Below are positions 8,096-17,170 of a DNA stretch of 43,263 nt, piece by piece. Made by a program: the position numbers and the translations under genes. The first letter of the stretch is position 1. The number at the start of each line of letters is the position of its first letter. This DNA is from an uncultured Lachnospiraceae bacterium (lineage in GTDB: Bacteria; Bacillota; Clostridia; Lachnospirales; Lachnospiraceae), in assembly GCA_910586005.1 (NCBI GenBank), contig CAJUHG010000017.1:1-43263 (forward strand), given 5' to 3'. A model generated the notes under the pieces. That model was not told where the DNA came from, ran no database searches, and saw only the letters and a program-made list of their open reading frames with translations.

Positions 8096-8286
8096 AAACT
8101 TCTCCTAACAAAAACCCCCATACCAAAAGGTATAGGGGCAGTTATGCATCGTTTCCTTAAAACTTTTTACCATATAATAATGCTGCACCGTTCCCTTCAG
8201 GATTTCCTTGTGGTCTGGTCTTCATAATTTGATATAGGTTTATAGTCAGAATCTCTTCCTATTCACCCCATCTTTTATAACTTTGT
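8096..8286 (-). promoter_or_regulatory. ~190-nt leader of hydEG, candidate riboswitch or attenuator
   Basis: From the inferred transcription start near 8286 to the hydE ATG the RNA is about 190 nt and ends in an intrinsic terminator next to the ribosome site. A GGGG near its 5' end and GGTGCAG in its middle could each pair with CTGCCCC, the start of the terminator arm, giving an antiterminator. The conserved-looking middle contains GGAAATCCTGAAGGGAACGG. I could not match it to the TPP, SAM, FMN, cobalamin, THF, glycine, lysine, purine, c-di-GMP or T-box consensus that I know. Confidence 0.55.
8110..8138 (-). terminator. Terminator/attenuator hairpin before hydE
   Basis: 8115-8124 pairs with 8129-8138 (a 4-bp and a 5-bp block around one mismatch, loop AAAA on the plus strand); on the minus strand the stem is followed by TTTTTG and then AGGAGA of hydE. 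Position upstream of the gene marks it as an attenuator. Confidence 0.8.
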
Positions 8287-8291
8287 AAAGT

Positions 8292-8320
8292 ATCATAACA
8301 CAAATTTTTCTATCATGCAA
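8292..8320 (-). promoter_or_regulatory. Promoter of hydEG
   Basis: Minus strand TTGCAT (8320-8315), 17-base spacer, TATGAT (8297-8292). It gives a predicted start near 8285, about 190 nt before hydE. Confidence 0.6.
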
Positions 8321-8337
8321 CTGTTGTATTAGTCAAA

Positions 8338-8400
8338 GTGGATATTCCCAATACCCAGAGAGCACGATGTCCGCTTCGCTACTTGCTTGCTCAAATTAAA
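8338..8400. other. Hairpin-bearing 3' region of the nucleotidase gene
   Basis: On the minus strand GAGCA and TGCTC (about 8396 and 8364) enclose AGTAGCGAAGCGG, followed by CTCTGGGTATTGGGAATATC. No T-run follows, so a normal terminator is not evident. The composition (short GC-rich, imperfect palindrome) resembles the other intergenic repeat units of the window. Confidence 0.35.
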
Positions 8401-8411
8401 TTATGTCACAA

Positions 8412-10370
8412 TTATTCTATCTGTTTTCTTTTGTGTCTTTTGATAAATTTTATTATTAATATCAACAACAATAATAGCAGTATTATAACTCCTACTCCTA
8501 TACTGAAAATAGCAATCGCTATCTTATTTGGATTTTTTAAAATAGCCCCAAGACTGCTGTCCTTATTTACTACTTTTCGATTATGAGTAGTGCTATAATA
8601 TTCTGGTATCTCAGCGTTGTCATTTGTCTCCTCAAAAGATTCCAAATATTTTGCTACACAGACCCAAGCCTTTAATTCCTGTCCATCTATATAGACAATG
8701 TGATTTTCTAAATCTTCCATAGAAATTTCATTTCCCTGCGCATCTTTTGGAACTACAGAGAGTATCCCATAAGATTGTTCTGTTACAGCTCCAAGCATTT
8801 GTCCACTGTACAAATCTGCAACTAAGCGATATAATTTATCATCTTCTAGTTCTTGTACATTCCCAGACATATCTTGCAATTGTATATCTGTGACTCGATT
8901 CATAATCATACGGCTAGGATTAACCGTATAAGAAACACCGCTAATATACAACTGAGCCGTAGACATCATAGGAGAAATAGAGGCATCTACTTCTGCCATA
9001 GTTCTCAATTCTTTCCCTGTAAAATATGCACTAACTAGAGGATATCCAGCTATTCCATCAGGTCCAATTCCAAGAGAAAGCGTCTGAAAAGCATCTGTTA
9101 CAGTAATGTCTTTATCTTTGTGAAATGTATCTCTAATACACCCGCTCGGAACTACTGCAATAACTGCTGGATTTTCATCACCAGTATCGTTGTGATTCAC
9201 TGTATACAAATAGGAATCTGCAAGAAGGTTTCCCAATGTTTCTTCTTGTAATTTCTCACCTAAACCATTGACAGTTGTAAAATCCCAAGGATTATGAACC
9301 AATACTTGATCTTTGGTATAACCAAATTTTGCTAAATATTCTGAGTCAATCGTTGCACCTAATTCTTCTATTTTTGCTGTGGTATCTTTGTCGCCTTCGT
9401 AATTTTTATCCAAAAGGGTCAATTGATAATCTTCTAATTGCCATCTACCATTGTCTTTTTGTACCATACGAAGAGAACCAATTCGTGCTCCATATTCTCC
9501 GGTAGATACAATGGCTGTATCTCCATGAATAATTGGCTCTTTCAAAACACTATGAGTATGTCCACTGATAATCAAATCCAATTCTGGTACACCTTTGGCC
9601 AATAATTCATCTTCTGATTTTTTTGCATCTGCCCAAGTGCCACTATGAGAAATACATACTATCATATCAACAGTTTCTTGTTCTTGAATCTCTTTTACTG
9701 TTTCCCTTACTGCCTCTACAGAATCTTTAAAACTTAGTACACAAGTAGGCGCACATTCCAAAGCATCTTTGCCAAATACACCAATTATTGCAATTTTCAC
9801 ATTACCTTTTTCCACCACAATATATGGTTTTATTCCATATGCTTCAAATGCTTTTTGCAGTAGAGTAGTTTCTTCTTGTACAGATTCCTTTTTTAAAGTT
9901 TCTTCCCAGTCAATATTACAAACTACCAAAGGTGGAACTTTATCATTACTATCTTTTGCAACCTTTAACATATTGGCAAGCCCCTGACTTCTATAATCGA
10001 ACTCATGATTTCCAAAAGTTGTGGCATCCACACCTAAATATCCTAACATACGCAGCTCAGCAGCCTGTGTTGTATAAACAGTTTGATACAACGTTCCCAT
10101 AGAAAAATCTCCGCCATCCAAAAACAACAAATTTTCATCCAATGCCCGTTTCTCTTTGAGAAATGTCATAATTCTGGCAAAGCCACCTACATGCTTTTCT
10201 TCTCCATCCTCTTCTAAATAAAAAGAATCCAAATGAGAATGCAAGTCATGTGTAAATACCATATTCACTTCTTTTTCTTTTTGCACTTCTGCTAATACAC
10301 ACACTCCTGACATCACAATCCCCAACATGGATAACAATAAAATTTTCCATATCTTTTCTAGTATTTTCAT
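8412..10370 (-). CDS. Membrane-anchored 5'-nucleotidase / cyclic phosphodiesterase
   Basis: 652 aa. An N-terminal signal (residues 8-27), a calcineurin-type metallophosphoesterase domain (about 36-300), a 5'-nucleotidase C-terminal domain (about 340-560) and a C-terminal hydrophobic helix followed by KFIKRHKRKQ, which anchors it to the cell membrane with the enzyme outside. Metal-ligand motifs are all present: THDLHSHLD (40-48), GGDFS (86-90), GNHEFD (120-125), CISHSGTWAD and GHTHS. Family members hydrolyse nucleoside monophosphates, cyclic nucleotides or UDP-sugars outside the cell; which of these applies is unknown. It releases nucleosides that the upp/deaminase genes at 32 kb could help salvage (inference). 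Own transcription unit upstream of hydE. Confidence 0.88.
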   Translation of the reverse strand: MKILEKIWKILLLSMLGIVMSGVCVLAEVQKEKEVNMVFTHDLHSHLDSFYLEEDGEEKHVGGFARIMTFLKEKRALDENLLFLDGGDFSMGTLYQTVYTTQAAELRMLGYLGVDATTFGNHEFDYRSQGLANMLKVAKDSNDKVPPLVVCNIDWEETLKKESVQEETTLLQKAFEAYGIKPYIVVEKGNVKIAIIGVFGKDALECAPTCVLSFKDSVEAVRETVKEIQEQETVDMIVCISHSGTWADAKKSEDELLAKGVPELDLIISGHTHSVLKEPIIHGDTAIVSTGEYGARIGSLRMVQKDNGRWQLEDYQLTLLDKNYEGDKDTTAKIEELGATIDSEYLAKFGYTKDQVLVHNPWDFTTVNGLGEKLQEETLGNLLADSYLYTVNHNDTGDENPAVIAVVPSGCIRDTFHKDKDITVTDAFQTLSLGIGPDGIAGYPLVSAYFTGKELRTMAEVDASISPMMSTAQLYISGVSYTVNPSRMIMNRVTDIQLQDMSGNVQELEDDKLYRLVADLYSGQMLGAVTEQSYGILSVVPKDAQGNEISMEDLENHIVYIDGQELKAWVCVAKYLESFEETNDNAEIPEYYSTTHNRKVVNKDSSLGAILKNPNKIAIAIFSIGVGVIILLLLLLILIIKFIKRHKRKQIE

Positions 10371-10474
10371 AATGACACAGACCCTTCAACTCTTCACATC
10401 CCTAACCTATTTCCTATTTTAGAAAATTTGTAACATTTTTAGATTGACAATATTTATAAAGTATTATGTGAAAA

Positions 10475-11590
10475 TTATATTTCTATCAATTCATATTCTT
10501 GGCTTCCAATTCCAATTTTTTCTGCATGTTCTATACAAGATTTCCAATTAGTATCTGGATGAGTGATATGGAAATGGTCATGATTTTCCTCTTGTACATT
10601 TACTTTATGCTCAGATAATACACTTCCAGCTATTACAGGTTGTCTGTTACAGGCATCTACACAAGCAACATCCAATGCCACTGGATCAAAAGAAGCAAAC
10701 ATTCCTACATTTGGAATAATTGGAATATCATTTTCTGCATGGCAATCACAATTGGGAGAAACATCACAGACAATAGAAATATGAAAATGGGGGCGATTTT
10801 GAATCACAGCTTTGCTATATTCAGCCATTTTATAATTTAATATATCATTAGATGCTCCAAAACTTGCTTCCACAGCATCTTTTGGACAAACTCCAATACA
10901 ACGTCCACAGCCCACACATTTCTCATGATTAATAGAAGCTTTTTTATCAGTAACTGTTATTCCTTCATGCGCGCACACTCTGGTACACATTTGACATCCA
11001 ATACAATTTTCCTGATTGACATAAGGTTTCCCTTCACTATGCATTTCCATTTTTCCAGCTCTTGAACCACAACCCATGCCAATATTTTTTAATGCGCCTC
11101 CAAACCCTGTCATTTCATGTCCCTTAAAATGATTCAAAGAAATAAATACATCTGCATCCATAATCGCACGACCAATTTTAGCCTCTTTTATGTATTCGCC
11201 ATTGACCGACACTAACTCTTCATCTGTTCCTTTTAATCCATCTGCAATAATGACATGACATCCAGTAGAAAATGGAGTAAATCCATTTACATAAGCTGTA
11301 TCCAAATGATCTAATGCATTTTTTCTACTTCCCACATACAAAGTATTACAATCTGTTAAAAATACTTTTCCACCTAATTCCTTCACTACATCTACAACCA
11401 CTTTCGCATAATTGGGGCGTAAAAAGGCCAAATTACCAAGTTCACCAAAATGAATCTTAATAGCAGCATATTTATCTGTAAAATCTATATTTTTTATCCC
11501 TGCTGTAAGAATCAAACGTTTCAGTTTATTAGGTATATTTTCTGTAAAAGATGTTTTAAAAGTAGTAAAATATACTTTTGATTTTTCCAT
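10475..11590 (-). CDS. DUF362 protein with two [4Fe-4S] ferredoxin motifs
   Basis: 371 aa, cytoplasmic. The DUF362 fold covers most of the chain; a 2x[4Fe-4S] ferredoxin insert lies at residues 195-240, with C196-C199-C202-C206 (CIGCQMCTRVC) and C225-C228-C231-C235 (CVGCGRCIGVCP). Proteins of this kind are widespread in anaerobes and thought to carry electrons, but the partner is not established. RBS GGAGGAGA precedes the ATG. It lies 51 bases downstream of the large surface-protein gene, same strand, without an evident terminator. Proximity to hydEG may reflect shared redox metabolism (inference). Confidence 0.88.
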   Translation of the reverse strand: MEKSKVYFTTFKTSFTENIPNKLKRLILTAGIKNIDFTDKYAAIKIHFGELGNLAFLRPNYAKVVVDVVKELGGKVFLTDCNTLYVGSRKNALDHLDTAYVNGFTPFSTGCHVIIADGLKGTDEELVSVNGEYIKEAKIGRAIMDADVFISLNHFKGHEMTGFGGALKNIGMGCGSRAGKMEMHSEGKPYVNQENCIGCQMCTRVCAHEGITVTDKKASINHEKCVGCGRCIGVCPKDAVEASFGASNDILNYKMAEYSKAVIQNRPHFHISIVCDVSPNCDCHAENDIPIIPNVGMFASFDPVALDVACVDACNRQPVIAGSVLSEHKVNVQEENHDHFHITHPDTNWKSCIEHAEKIGIGSQEYELIEI

Positions 11591-11641
11591 ATAAAATTCT
11601 CCTCCAAGGTTTTTATTTTCTTACTTGCTAAGACATGCCTT

Positions 11642-14608
11642 CTATTTTGTTCGCACAGTCTTAGCCTTAGACCAATCAGAATACAGCTCCTTATTCTTAC
11701 CATTTACTTTCACTATTTTATAAGTACGAATCCTAATATAATACTTTTTCTTTGCTTTGAGTTTTGATATATTCTTCTTAACTGTAGAATTTTTCTTGAT
11801 ATCAACAGTTTTTGCTGTTTTGCCTTTAAAATTCTTTGCAGTACAATATTGAAGCTGATAGCCACTAGTCTGAGAAGTCTGCTTCTTCCATGTCACTTGA
11901 AATCCTTTGCATTTTGCAGTAACCTTACCAAGACTACAGCCCTTGGGTCTTATAGTAAATGTCTTTGTTACCTTCCCGCTATAATTTCCCCTAAAGGTAA
12001 TAGTTATTGTATAAATCCCAGGATGTTTCCTTCCCTTAGCATAAGAGACCTTATAATCACTATTTTCCTTTAATTTCTTACCTTTACTGTCCTTTATCAT
12101 TATGGAAGGTTTCTTTCCCTTATTATTCCAAATATAATCTACTTTACTCAGTGTAATTTTCTTGACACGATAAATCGTAGCTACATTTCTAGACTTTGAA
12201 CATATACTACAAACCTGTCGTACACTTCCATTTTTCTTTATAGTTGCAGCAATTCTTTTTTCCTTATATTTATGGCCTAATACTGGTATCTCTTTTGTAT
12301 AGCTATCTCCACAACTGCAAGTATAAGTCTTAACTCCTTTTTGAGTACAATTCGCTACTTTTGTCACTTTCCCCTGATATGCATGTTTATGTTCTTCTGG
12401 GTCTTTGACTCCTGTTGCTGGAATCGTTTCTTGTTTCTTTAAAATTGTTCCACAGACACTACAATGACTTCCTTGGGTCTTTCCTTCTGTTGTCTCTGTT
12501 GGCTTTACCGCTGCATCTATAACTTCCTTATGCCCAAGTGCTGGTATCTCTTTTGTATAGCTATCTCCACAACTGCAAGTATAGGTCTCAATTCCTTTTT
12601 CTGTACAACTCGCTGCTTTTGTCACTGCCTCTTGATATGCATGTTTATGCTCTTCTGGGTCTTTGACTCCTGTTGCTGGAATCGTTTCTTGTTTCTTTAA
12701 AATTGTTCCACAGACACTACAATGACTTCCTTGGGTCTTTCCTTCTGTTGTCTCTGTTGGCTTTACCGCTGCATCTATAACTTCCTTATGCCCAAGTGCT
12801 GGTATCTCTTTTGTATAGCTATCTCCACAACTGCAAGTATAGGTCTTAATTCCTTTTTCTGTACAGCTCGCTGCTTTTGTCACTGCCTCTTGATATGCAT
12901 GTTCATGCTCTTCTGGGTCTTTTGGCTCCTCTGGATCAACTGGATCCTGATCATAAAAAATCACACGTTGTTCTTTCAACACTTTATCACTCAATGCCTT
13001 TACATCAGCTACAGTAATGGGCATTTCTTCATAATATTCAGAACAGAATAGGAAGGTATAATCACCCGCCTGTGCCTCTGCTTGTGCTTGTAGACAATAT
13101 CTACCTGGGTTAATTTTAGATGGCATCAAGAAAACTGACTGTGACCAATCTGTCTTTTCTAAAATCTCAGGATCATTAGAGTTCCAATACTCTGTCTTAA
13201 TTGGAATCACATAATCAATATCATAAAAATAATAATCTTCTACTACATCACTACTAAACGCTTCTCCCTTTTCATTGTACCAAGCAACCTCAAAATACAC
13301 ATTTTCATTTGCAATTGTGCCATCTTCTGGGTCCTTAATCTTTCTTAAATCAACTTTTTCTGGTGCTGAAAAAATTTCAATTCTATCTATATTTATAATT
13401 TCTGCTTGCCCTCTATCTGCTGTCCAGACACCACCACTGTAGTTCAATCCAAAACCATTATCAATGCTCGCTTGTGCTAATACAAAATTATTTTCAGAAG
13501 ATGCTCCTTGATTTGTGATAATATATGATTTTCCCACTGTAAGCATTCCAGGAAACAGACGGTCTTTTGTCTGAAACTGTGTAGTTCCACTAACATTCCC
13601 TTGAATTGTAACAGAGCCTTCCTGATTTAGAACAAGAATTCCACGTTCCTCTTCTTGTCCCTCTACTCCAACAAAATCTCCTGAAATTATAACATCCCCA
13701 ACTGCACTTAAATTTAGACAAGCACCACTTTTCAGTGTAACATTCTGCAAGACGGCTGTCTGGAATGATAGGCATGCACCTTCCTGTAGTATAAGATTCT
13801 CTACATTTGTTATAATTGCTTTTTCCATAAAAGTTTGGTTAACTGTTAGGGTAGTATTTTCATTGCCATGTATTTCTTTCACTTTAGCATAACTGTTTAA
13901 TTCACCAGAAATAGAAATTTCCGCTTTACTGTTTAAAGTTGCATCCACTTTTTCTCTCACAGTTACTTTAGCATCCAAATCTAACATGGCACTTCCCTGA
14001 TAAGGAGAGTTATTATTATTTCCTGCTTCATGTCCTAAGTAAATAGCCTGAAACATCGTTTTTTCATTGGAATTTCTCACAGTTAGAGAAGCATTTGTCC
14101 CATTCTGTGTTCCAGTATAACCTCCAGCATATACAGTAGGAAGTAACTCTTTTTCGGTGCCCAATAAGGGATTGTCTCCCCCTTCCCGATAAGTAGTTAC
14201 ATTGTCTAAAGTCAGTTTATATCCTGCAAGGAAAATTTCCCTATGAGGAACACTTCCTGTTCCATTACTGGAAGTAAATTCTAAACCAATATTACTAAAA
14301 GAGACCCCATCCCCCTCTAGTTGAATTGGACTTCTAAAACACAATTTACTTCCTTTCGTCCCCTGAATCTGAGTACCTGTTGGAAACATTACTGGTCTCA
14401 TTCTCCCATCTGTATCTGCCCCATTATCAACAGTAATTGTTCCATCCACGGTAATTGGAGTTTTATGTTGCCTTAAAGCTTCCATAAAATCTTCTGGTGT
14501 TGTAACAATCTTATTCTGTTCTTCTGCAAATACCATATCTTGCAGACCACAAGATACCATTACAACTACCAATAACATAGACAAGTACTTTTTGATTTTT
14601 TCTCTCAT
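11642..14608 (-). CDS. Large secreted repeat protein, beta-helix and Cys-repeat type
   Basis: 988 aa. Signal peptide at residues 1-31, ending MVFAEEQ. Residues 35-420 look like a right-handed beta-helix (many short strands, e.g. ASLTVRNSNEKTMFQAIYLG, AEISISGELNSYAKV). Then come 86-residue repeats centred on HAYQEAVTKAASCTEKGI and TYTCSCGDSYTKEIPALGH, with GSHCSVCG in the linker; the CxC/CxxC pairs suggest metal binding or disulfides. The C-terminal 200 residues hold Ig-like and fibronectin III-like modules (GYQLQYCTAKNFKGK, KKKYYIRIRTYK). No LPxTG or SLH motif is visible, so how it stays on the surface is unclear. Start chosen at 14608 for GGAGG seven bases upstream. Adhesion or carbohydrate binding is likely but unproven. 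Confidence 0.75.
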   Translation of the reverse strand: MREKIKKYLSMLLVVVMVSCGLQDMVFAEEQNKIVTTPEDFMEALRQHKTPITVDGTITVDNGADTDGRMRPVMFPTGTQIQGTKGSKLCFRSPIQLEGDGVSFSNIGLEFTSSNGTGSVPHREIFLAGYKLTLDNVTTYREGGDNPLLGTEKELLPTVYAGGYTGTQNGTNASLTVRNSNEKTMFQAIYLGHEAGNNNNSPYQGSAMLDLDAKVTVREKVDATLNSKAEISISGELNSYAKVKEIHGNENTTLTVNQTFMEKAIITNVENLILQEGACLSFQTAVLQNVTLKSGACLNLSAVGDVIISGDFVGVEGQEEERGILVLNQEGSVTIQGNVSGTTQFQTKDRLFPGMLTVGKSYIITNQGASSENNFVLAQASIDNGFGLNYSGGVWTADRGQAEIINIDRIEIFSAPEKVDLRKIKDPEDGTIANENVYFEVAWYNEKGEAFSSDVVEDYYFYDIDYVIPIKTEYWNSNDPEILEKTDWSQSVFLMPSKINPGRYCLQAQAEAQAGDYTFLFCSEYYEEMPITVADVKALSDKVLKEQRVIFYDQDPVDPEEPKDPEEHEHAYQEAVTKAASCTEKGIKTYTCSCGDSYTKEIPALGHKEVIDAAVKPTETTEGKTQGSHCSVCGTILKKQETIPATGVKDPEEHKHAYQEAVTKAASCTEKGIETYTCSCGDSYTKEIPALGHKEVIDAAVKPTETTEGKTQGSHCSVCGTILKKQETIPATGVKDPEEHKHAYQGKVTKVANCTQKGVKTYTCSCGDSYTKEIPVLGHKYKEKRIAATIKKNGSVRQVCSICSKSRNVATIYRVKKITLSKVDYIWNNKGKKPSIMIKDSKGKKLKENSDYKVSYAKGRKHPGIYTITITFRGNYSGKVTKTFTIRPKGCSLGKVTAKCKGFQVTWKKQTSQTSGYQLQYCTAKNFKGKTAKTVDIKKNSTVKKNISKLKAKKKYYIRIRTYKIVKVNGKNKELYSDWSKAKTVRTK
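12271..12912 (-). repeat. 258-bp in-frame tandem repeats inside the surface gene
   Basis: The coding block of 86 codons recurs at a spacing of exactly 258 bp (for example the same frame restarts at 12464 and 12722). Two full copies are almost identical at DNA level, and a third partial, more diverged copy lies nearest the C-terminus. High identity implies recent duplication or continued homogenisation. Confidence 0.85.
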
Positions 14609-14888
14609 TTCCTTTCCTCCTTCTCCTTCATTTTTTATGTAAAGATAATTCTGATTTATTCCCACGAACAGCCTGTGTGAATGAGCAAATCACACATTTA
14701 AAAGATTTGTTGTTTTATTTTAACATGCTGTCAACACTTCCGCAATATATTTTCTAATACTAAAGTCCCCCTTTTTTCCTAACCGTTTTTTTACCTTTTC
14801 TTCATAATTTCTTTCGAAATCTTTATGTTTCTTTTAGAAATTGTCCACAATTTGCACACAATTATATTTTATACTTTTTATATCAAAT

Positions 14889-14999
14889 GAAGTTGATGGC
14901 AAGAAGCGCGCACCGTTGTCAGCTTCGACAAAACATAATTTAACTTTATTTTCAAAGTTATTTTACATAAATTGGTGCCACCGCCCAAGATGTGGCACC
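14889..14999. other. Cluster of hairpins in the gap 14609-15142
   Basis: GAAGTTGA (14889 onward) can pair with TCAGCTTC (ending about 14933, one G-T), AACTTT with AAAGTT (14942-14959), and GGTGCCAC (14974-14981) with GTGGCACC (14992-14999) perfectly. ATGAAACATTTCAT (15002-15015) is a further palindrome. No ORF is credible here. Could be a repeat element or a structured RNA. The part 14609-14888 is T-rich, apparently promoter region of the surface gene, with nothing I can assign. Confidence 0.45.
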
Positions 15000-15025
15000 C
15001 CATGAAACATTTCATAAATTTACTC

Positions 15026-15057
15026 CCCCAAAAAGCGTTGCCAAAAGGCAGCGCTTT
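15026..15057 (-). terminator. Terminator of the amidohydrolase gene
   Basis: An 11-bp stem (15032-15042 with 15047-15057, one G-T pair, loop AAAA) is followed on the minus strand by T-rich sequence and GGGGG. It lies about 85 bases past the stop codon. Confidence 0.75.
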
Positions 15058-15142
15058 CCTTCCGTTTTTCTATTAATATATTTTTCTAATGCTATATTGA
15101 AACTCATTCGTTTTAGAAAATAGATAATTCACATATTTTCAT

Positions 15143-16312
15143 TTACTCTGATCTATAGGTGATTTTTCCATCAATCAAAACATATTTTATTTTGGTGTTA
15201 GATACCATTGGACTCCCATCAGCTATCACAAAATCCGCGTCTTTTCCAATTTCTAGAGACCCCACTCGTTTTTCCACTCCTATATGCTTTGCAGCATTAA
15301 TTGTGATTGCTTTTAATGCATCAAACTCATCCATACCAGCATTTACTGCAAGTCCAGCACAAAGCGCTAAAAACTGCTGAGGGATTACAGGAGAATCTGT
15401 TATAATAGAAACTTGACAACCTGCTCTTGCCAAATCCCCTGGGGTTTTGAAACTTTTATTTTTTAATTCAAACTTTGTAGCATGTGTTAGTGTGGGCCCT
15501 ACAGAAACAGGATAACCTTCCTTTGCTAGATCTTCTGCAATCAGTGAACCATCTGTACAATGATCAAGAACTAATCCAATCTGAAATTCTTTCGCAATCC
15601 TAATAGCTGTATAAATATCATTTGCTTGATGCACATGCGCCTTTAATGGTAATTCACCTTTGATAACTGGAATTAAAGCCTCTAATTTGGGATCATAAGT
15701 AGGTCTTTTCCATATATCTTCACCTGCTGTTTCTTTTTTCAGAAGATATTCTTTTGTCTTCTCAAGCATAATGCGCAGTTTTGATGCAGTACTCATACGA
15801 GAATAAATTTCTTTATCCTTATAACAACGTTTGGGATTTTCACCAAAAGCACATTTCATCCCTGCCTTTTCCTTTATTATCATATCATCAATGCGTTTTC
15901 CCACTGTTTTATAAACAGCAAACGTTCCTCCCAACACATTAGAACTTCCTGGACCTGCTGCCACACAAGTAACACCGCCTTCCATAGCAAGATGGATACT
16001 TTCGTCTTGTGGATTTAATGCATCAATAGCAGATAATTGAGGTGTCAATGAATCTGTCATTTCATTGTAGTCTGCACCTTCAAATCCAATAGCATATCCA
16101 TTTAATCCCAGATGACAATGTGCTTCCACAAAACCTGGATATATTTGCAATCCTGATGCATCTAGCACTTGTGCATCATTGATCGTCTTCCCTTGTAATA
16201 CAGGTTCCATCTTAACAATTTTTCCATTTTCTACTAAAATATCTCCTATATAAGCGTTCCTTTGAACTGCATCATGAATATTTCCCTGTTTAATCAACAA
16301 CATATCTTTCAT
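15143..16312 (-). CDS. Amidohydrolase-family metal-dependent hydrolase
   Basis: 389 aa, cytoplasmic, of the imidazolonepropionase-like amidohydrolase group. The N-terminal small beta domain carries GNIHDAVQRNAYIGDILVENG; the metal-binding HxH is His65/His67 in PGFVEAHCHLG; later ligands are probably the His in KAHVHQAND, LDHCTDGS and the Asp in SIITDSPV. The C-terminal VGSLEIGKDADFVIADGSP is the usual closing motif. The substrate (a cyclic amide or imide, or a peptide-like compound) cannot be told. RBS AAGGAGA is seven bases before ATG. Monocistronic, between its own terminator and the bioD terminator. Confidence 0.85.
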   Translation of the reverse strand: MKDMLLIKQGNIHDAVQRNAYIGDILVENGKIVKMEPVLQGKTINDAQVLDASGLQIYPGFVEAHCHLGLNGYAIGFEGADYNEMTDSLTPQLSAIDALNPQDESIHLAMEGGVTCVAAGPGSSNVLGGTFAVYKTVGKRIDDMIIKEKAGMKCAFGENPKRCYKDKEIYSRMSTASKLRIMLEKTKEYLLKKETAGEDIWKRPTYDPKLEALIPVIKGELPLKAHVHQANDIYTAIRIAKEFQIGLVLDHCTDGSLIAEDLAKEGYPVSVGPTLTHATKFELKNKSFKTPGDLARAGCQVSIITDSPVIPQQFLALCAGLAVNAGMDEFDALKAITINAAKHIGVEKRVGSLEIGKDADFVIADGSPMVSNTKIKYVLIDGKITYRSE

Positions 16313-16386
16313 AATAAATCTCCTTTTAGTAAAAATTACTGCCTGCTTATGCAGATGTCATCATTTATAAAAAGCATTACTTATGA

Positions 16387-16408
16387 CATAATATTTAACA
16401 ATATTATG
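16387..16408. promoter_or_regulatory. Perfect palindrome upstream of the amidohydrolase
   Basis: CATAATATT (16387-16395) and AATATTATG (16400-16408) are perfect 9-bp arms around TAAC. It lies 75-96 bases before the ATG at 16312 and is a candidate operator. No regulator gene is adjacent. Confidence 0.45.
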
Positions 16409-16465
16409 CCATAATGTGGATAAATTATGAGTCCTGAGAGGCATGCTCTATGAGTTCCTATTTAT

Positions 16466-16506
16466 ATAAAAAAGCTAGCAGCCTTAGGATTCATATAAGG
16501 CTACTA
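16466..16506 (-). terminator. Terminator of the bioB-bioD unit, overlapping the bioD stop
   Basis: TAGCAGCCTTA (16476-16486) pairs with TAAGGCTACTA (16496-16506), 11 bp with one G-T, followed on the minus strand by TTTTTTATAT. One stem arm lies within the last bioD codons. Confidence 0.8.
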
Positions 16507-17170
16507 ACTTTTCTATAGACAAATCTATTCTTTCTGCACTTTCTTGTACACATGCAACAATAGGCACTTGCATTCTTCTTTCTATCATTTTGTAATTGTC
16601 TTGCTCCATTTCATTTTCAGGGTGAAAATAATTTAGAATCACACCCTTGACCTTAATTTTTTGCATTTGCAAATATTCCAAAGTCAAAACAGTTGCATTG
16701 ATCGTACCAAGCCCTGCGTTTGCCACTACCAAACAAGATAAATTCAAATCTTTAATAACATCTTCTAACCAAAGTTCCTCCTTTTCATCGCAGCGCAAAG
16801 GACATAAAATTCCTCCACTTCCCTCCATTACTATATATTCATACTCTTGGCATAGATTCTGATATCCTTCTCGAACAACAGAAAGTTCCACAGGATTTCC
16901 TTCCTGTTTGGCTGCAAGATGTGGGGAAACTGCCTGTTCATAAATATAAGGCACCATAGTTTCCAAAGATTGATCAATAGCAGAAATTTTTTTTACATAA
17001 GCGGCATCTTGTGGTATCACCCCTTCGGCGCCTCTAATATTACCACTGACTGCCGCCTTATAATAAGCTACTTTTTTTTCTGCTTCTTTCAAACTTTTCA
17101 CAATAAGTGCTGTCACATAGGTTTTTCCAACATCTGTTCCTGTTCCTGTTATAAAAATTCCTTTACTCAC
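16484..17170 (-). CDS. bioD: Dethiobiotin synthetase BioD
   Basis: ATP-dependent carboxylation of 7,8-diaminopelargonate to dethiobiotin, the penultimate step of biotin synthesis. 228 aa, normal length. The P-loop is GTGTDVGKT at residues 9-17, followed by the substrate-binding KAAVSG and the second nucleotide motif VMEGSGGILCPL. It overlaps bioB by 8 bases, so the two are translationally coupled. BioA, which makes its substrate, is not in the window; nor are BioF and the pimeloyl genes. Confidence 0.94.
   Translation of the reverse strand: MSKGIFITGTGTDVGKTYVTALIVKSLKEAEKKVAYYKAAVSGNIRGAEGVIPQDAAYVKKISAIDQSLETMVPYIYEQAVSPHLAAKQEGNPVELSVVREGYQNLCQEYEYIVMEGSGGILCPLRCDEKEELWLEDVIKDLNLSCLVVANAGLGTINATVLTLEYLQMQKIKVKGVILNYFHPENEMEQDNYKMIERRMQVPIVACVQESAERIDLSIEKLVALYES

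Noticed and set aside
8096..8286. hydE leader as a cobalamin riboswitch or T-box
   Set aside because: GGGAACGGTG only superficially recalls the cobalamin core or T-box sequence; the following bases do not fit, and the B12 box and the T-box UGGN are missing.
12464..13051. Long Cys-rich plus-strand frames
   Set aside because: Antisense shadows of the repeated surface gene; the repetition follows the 258-bp unit.
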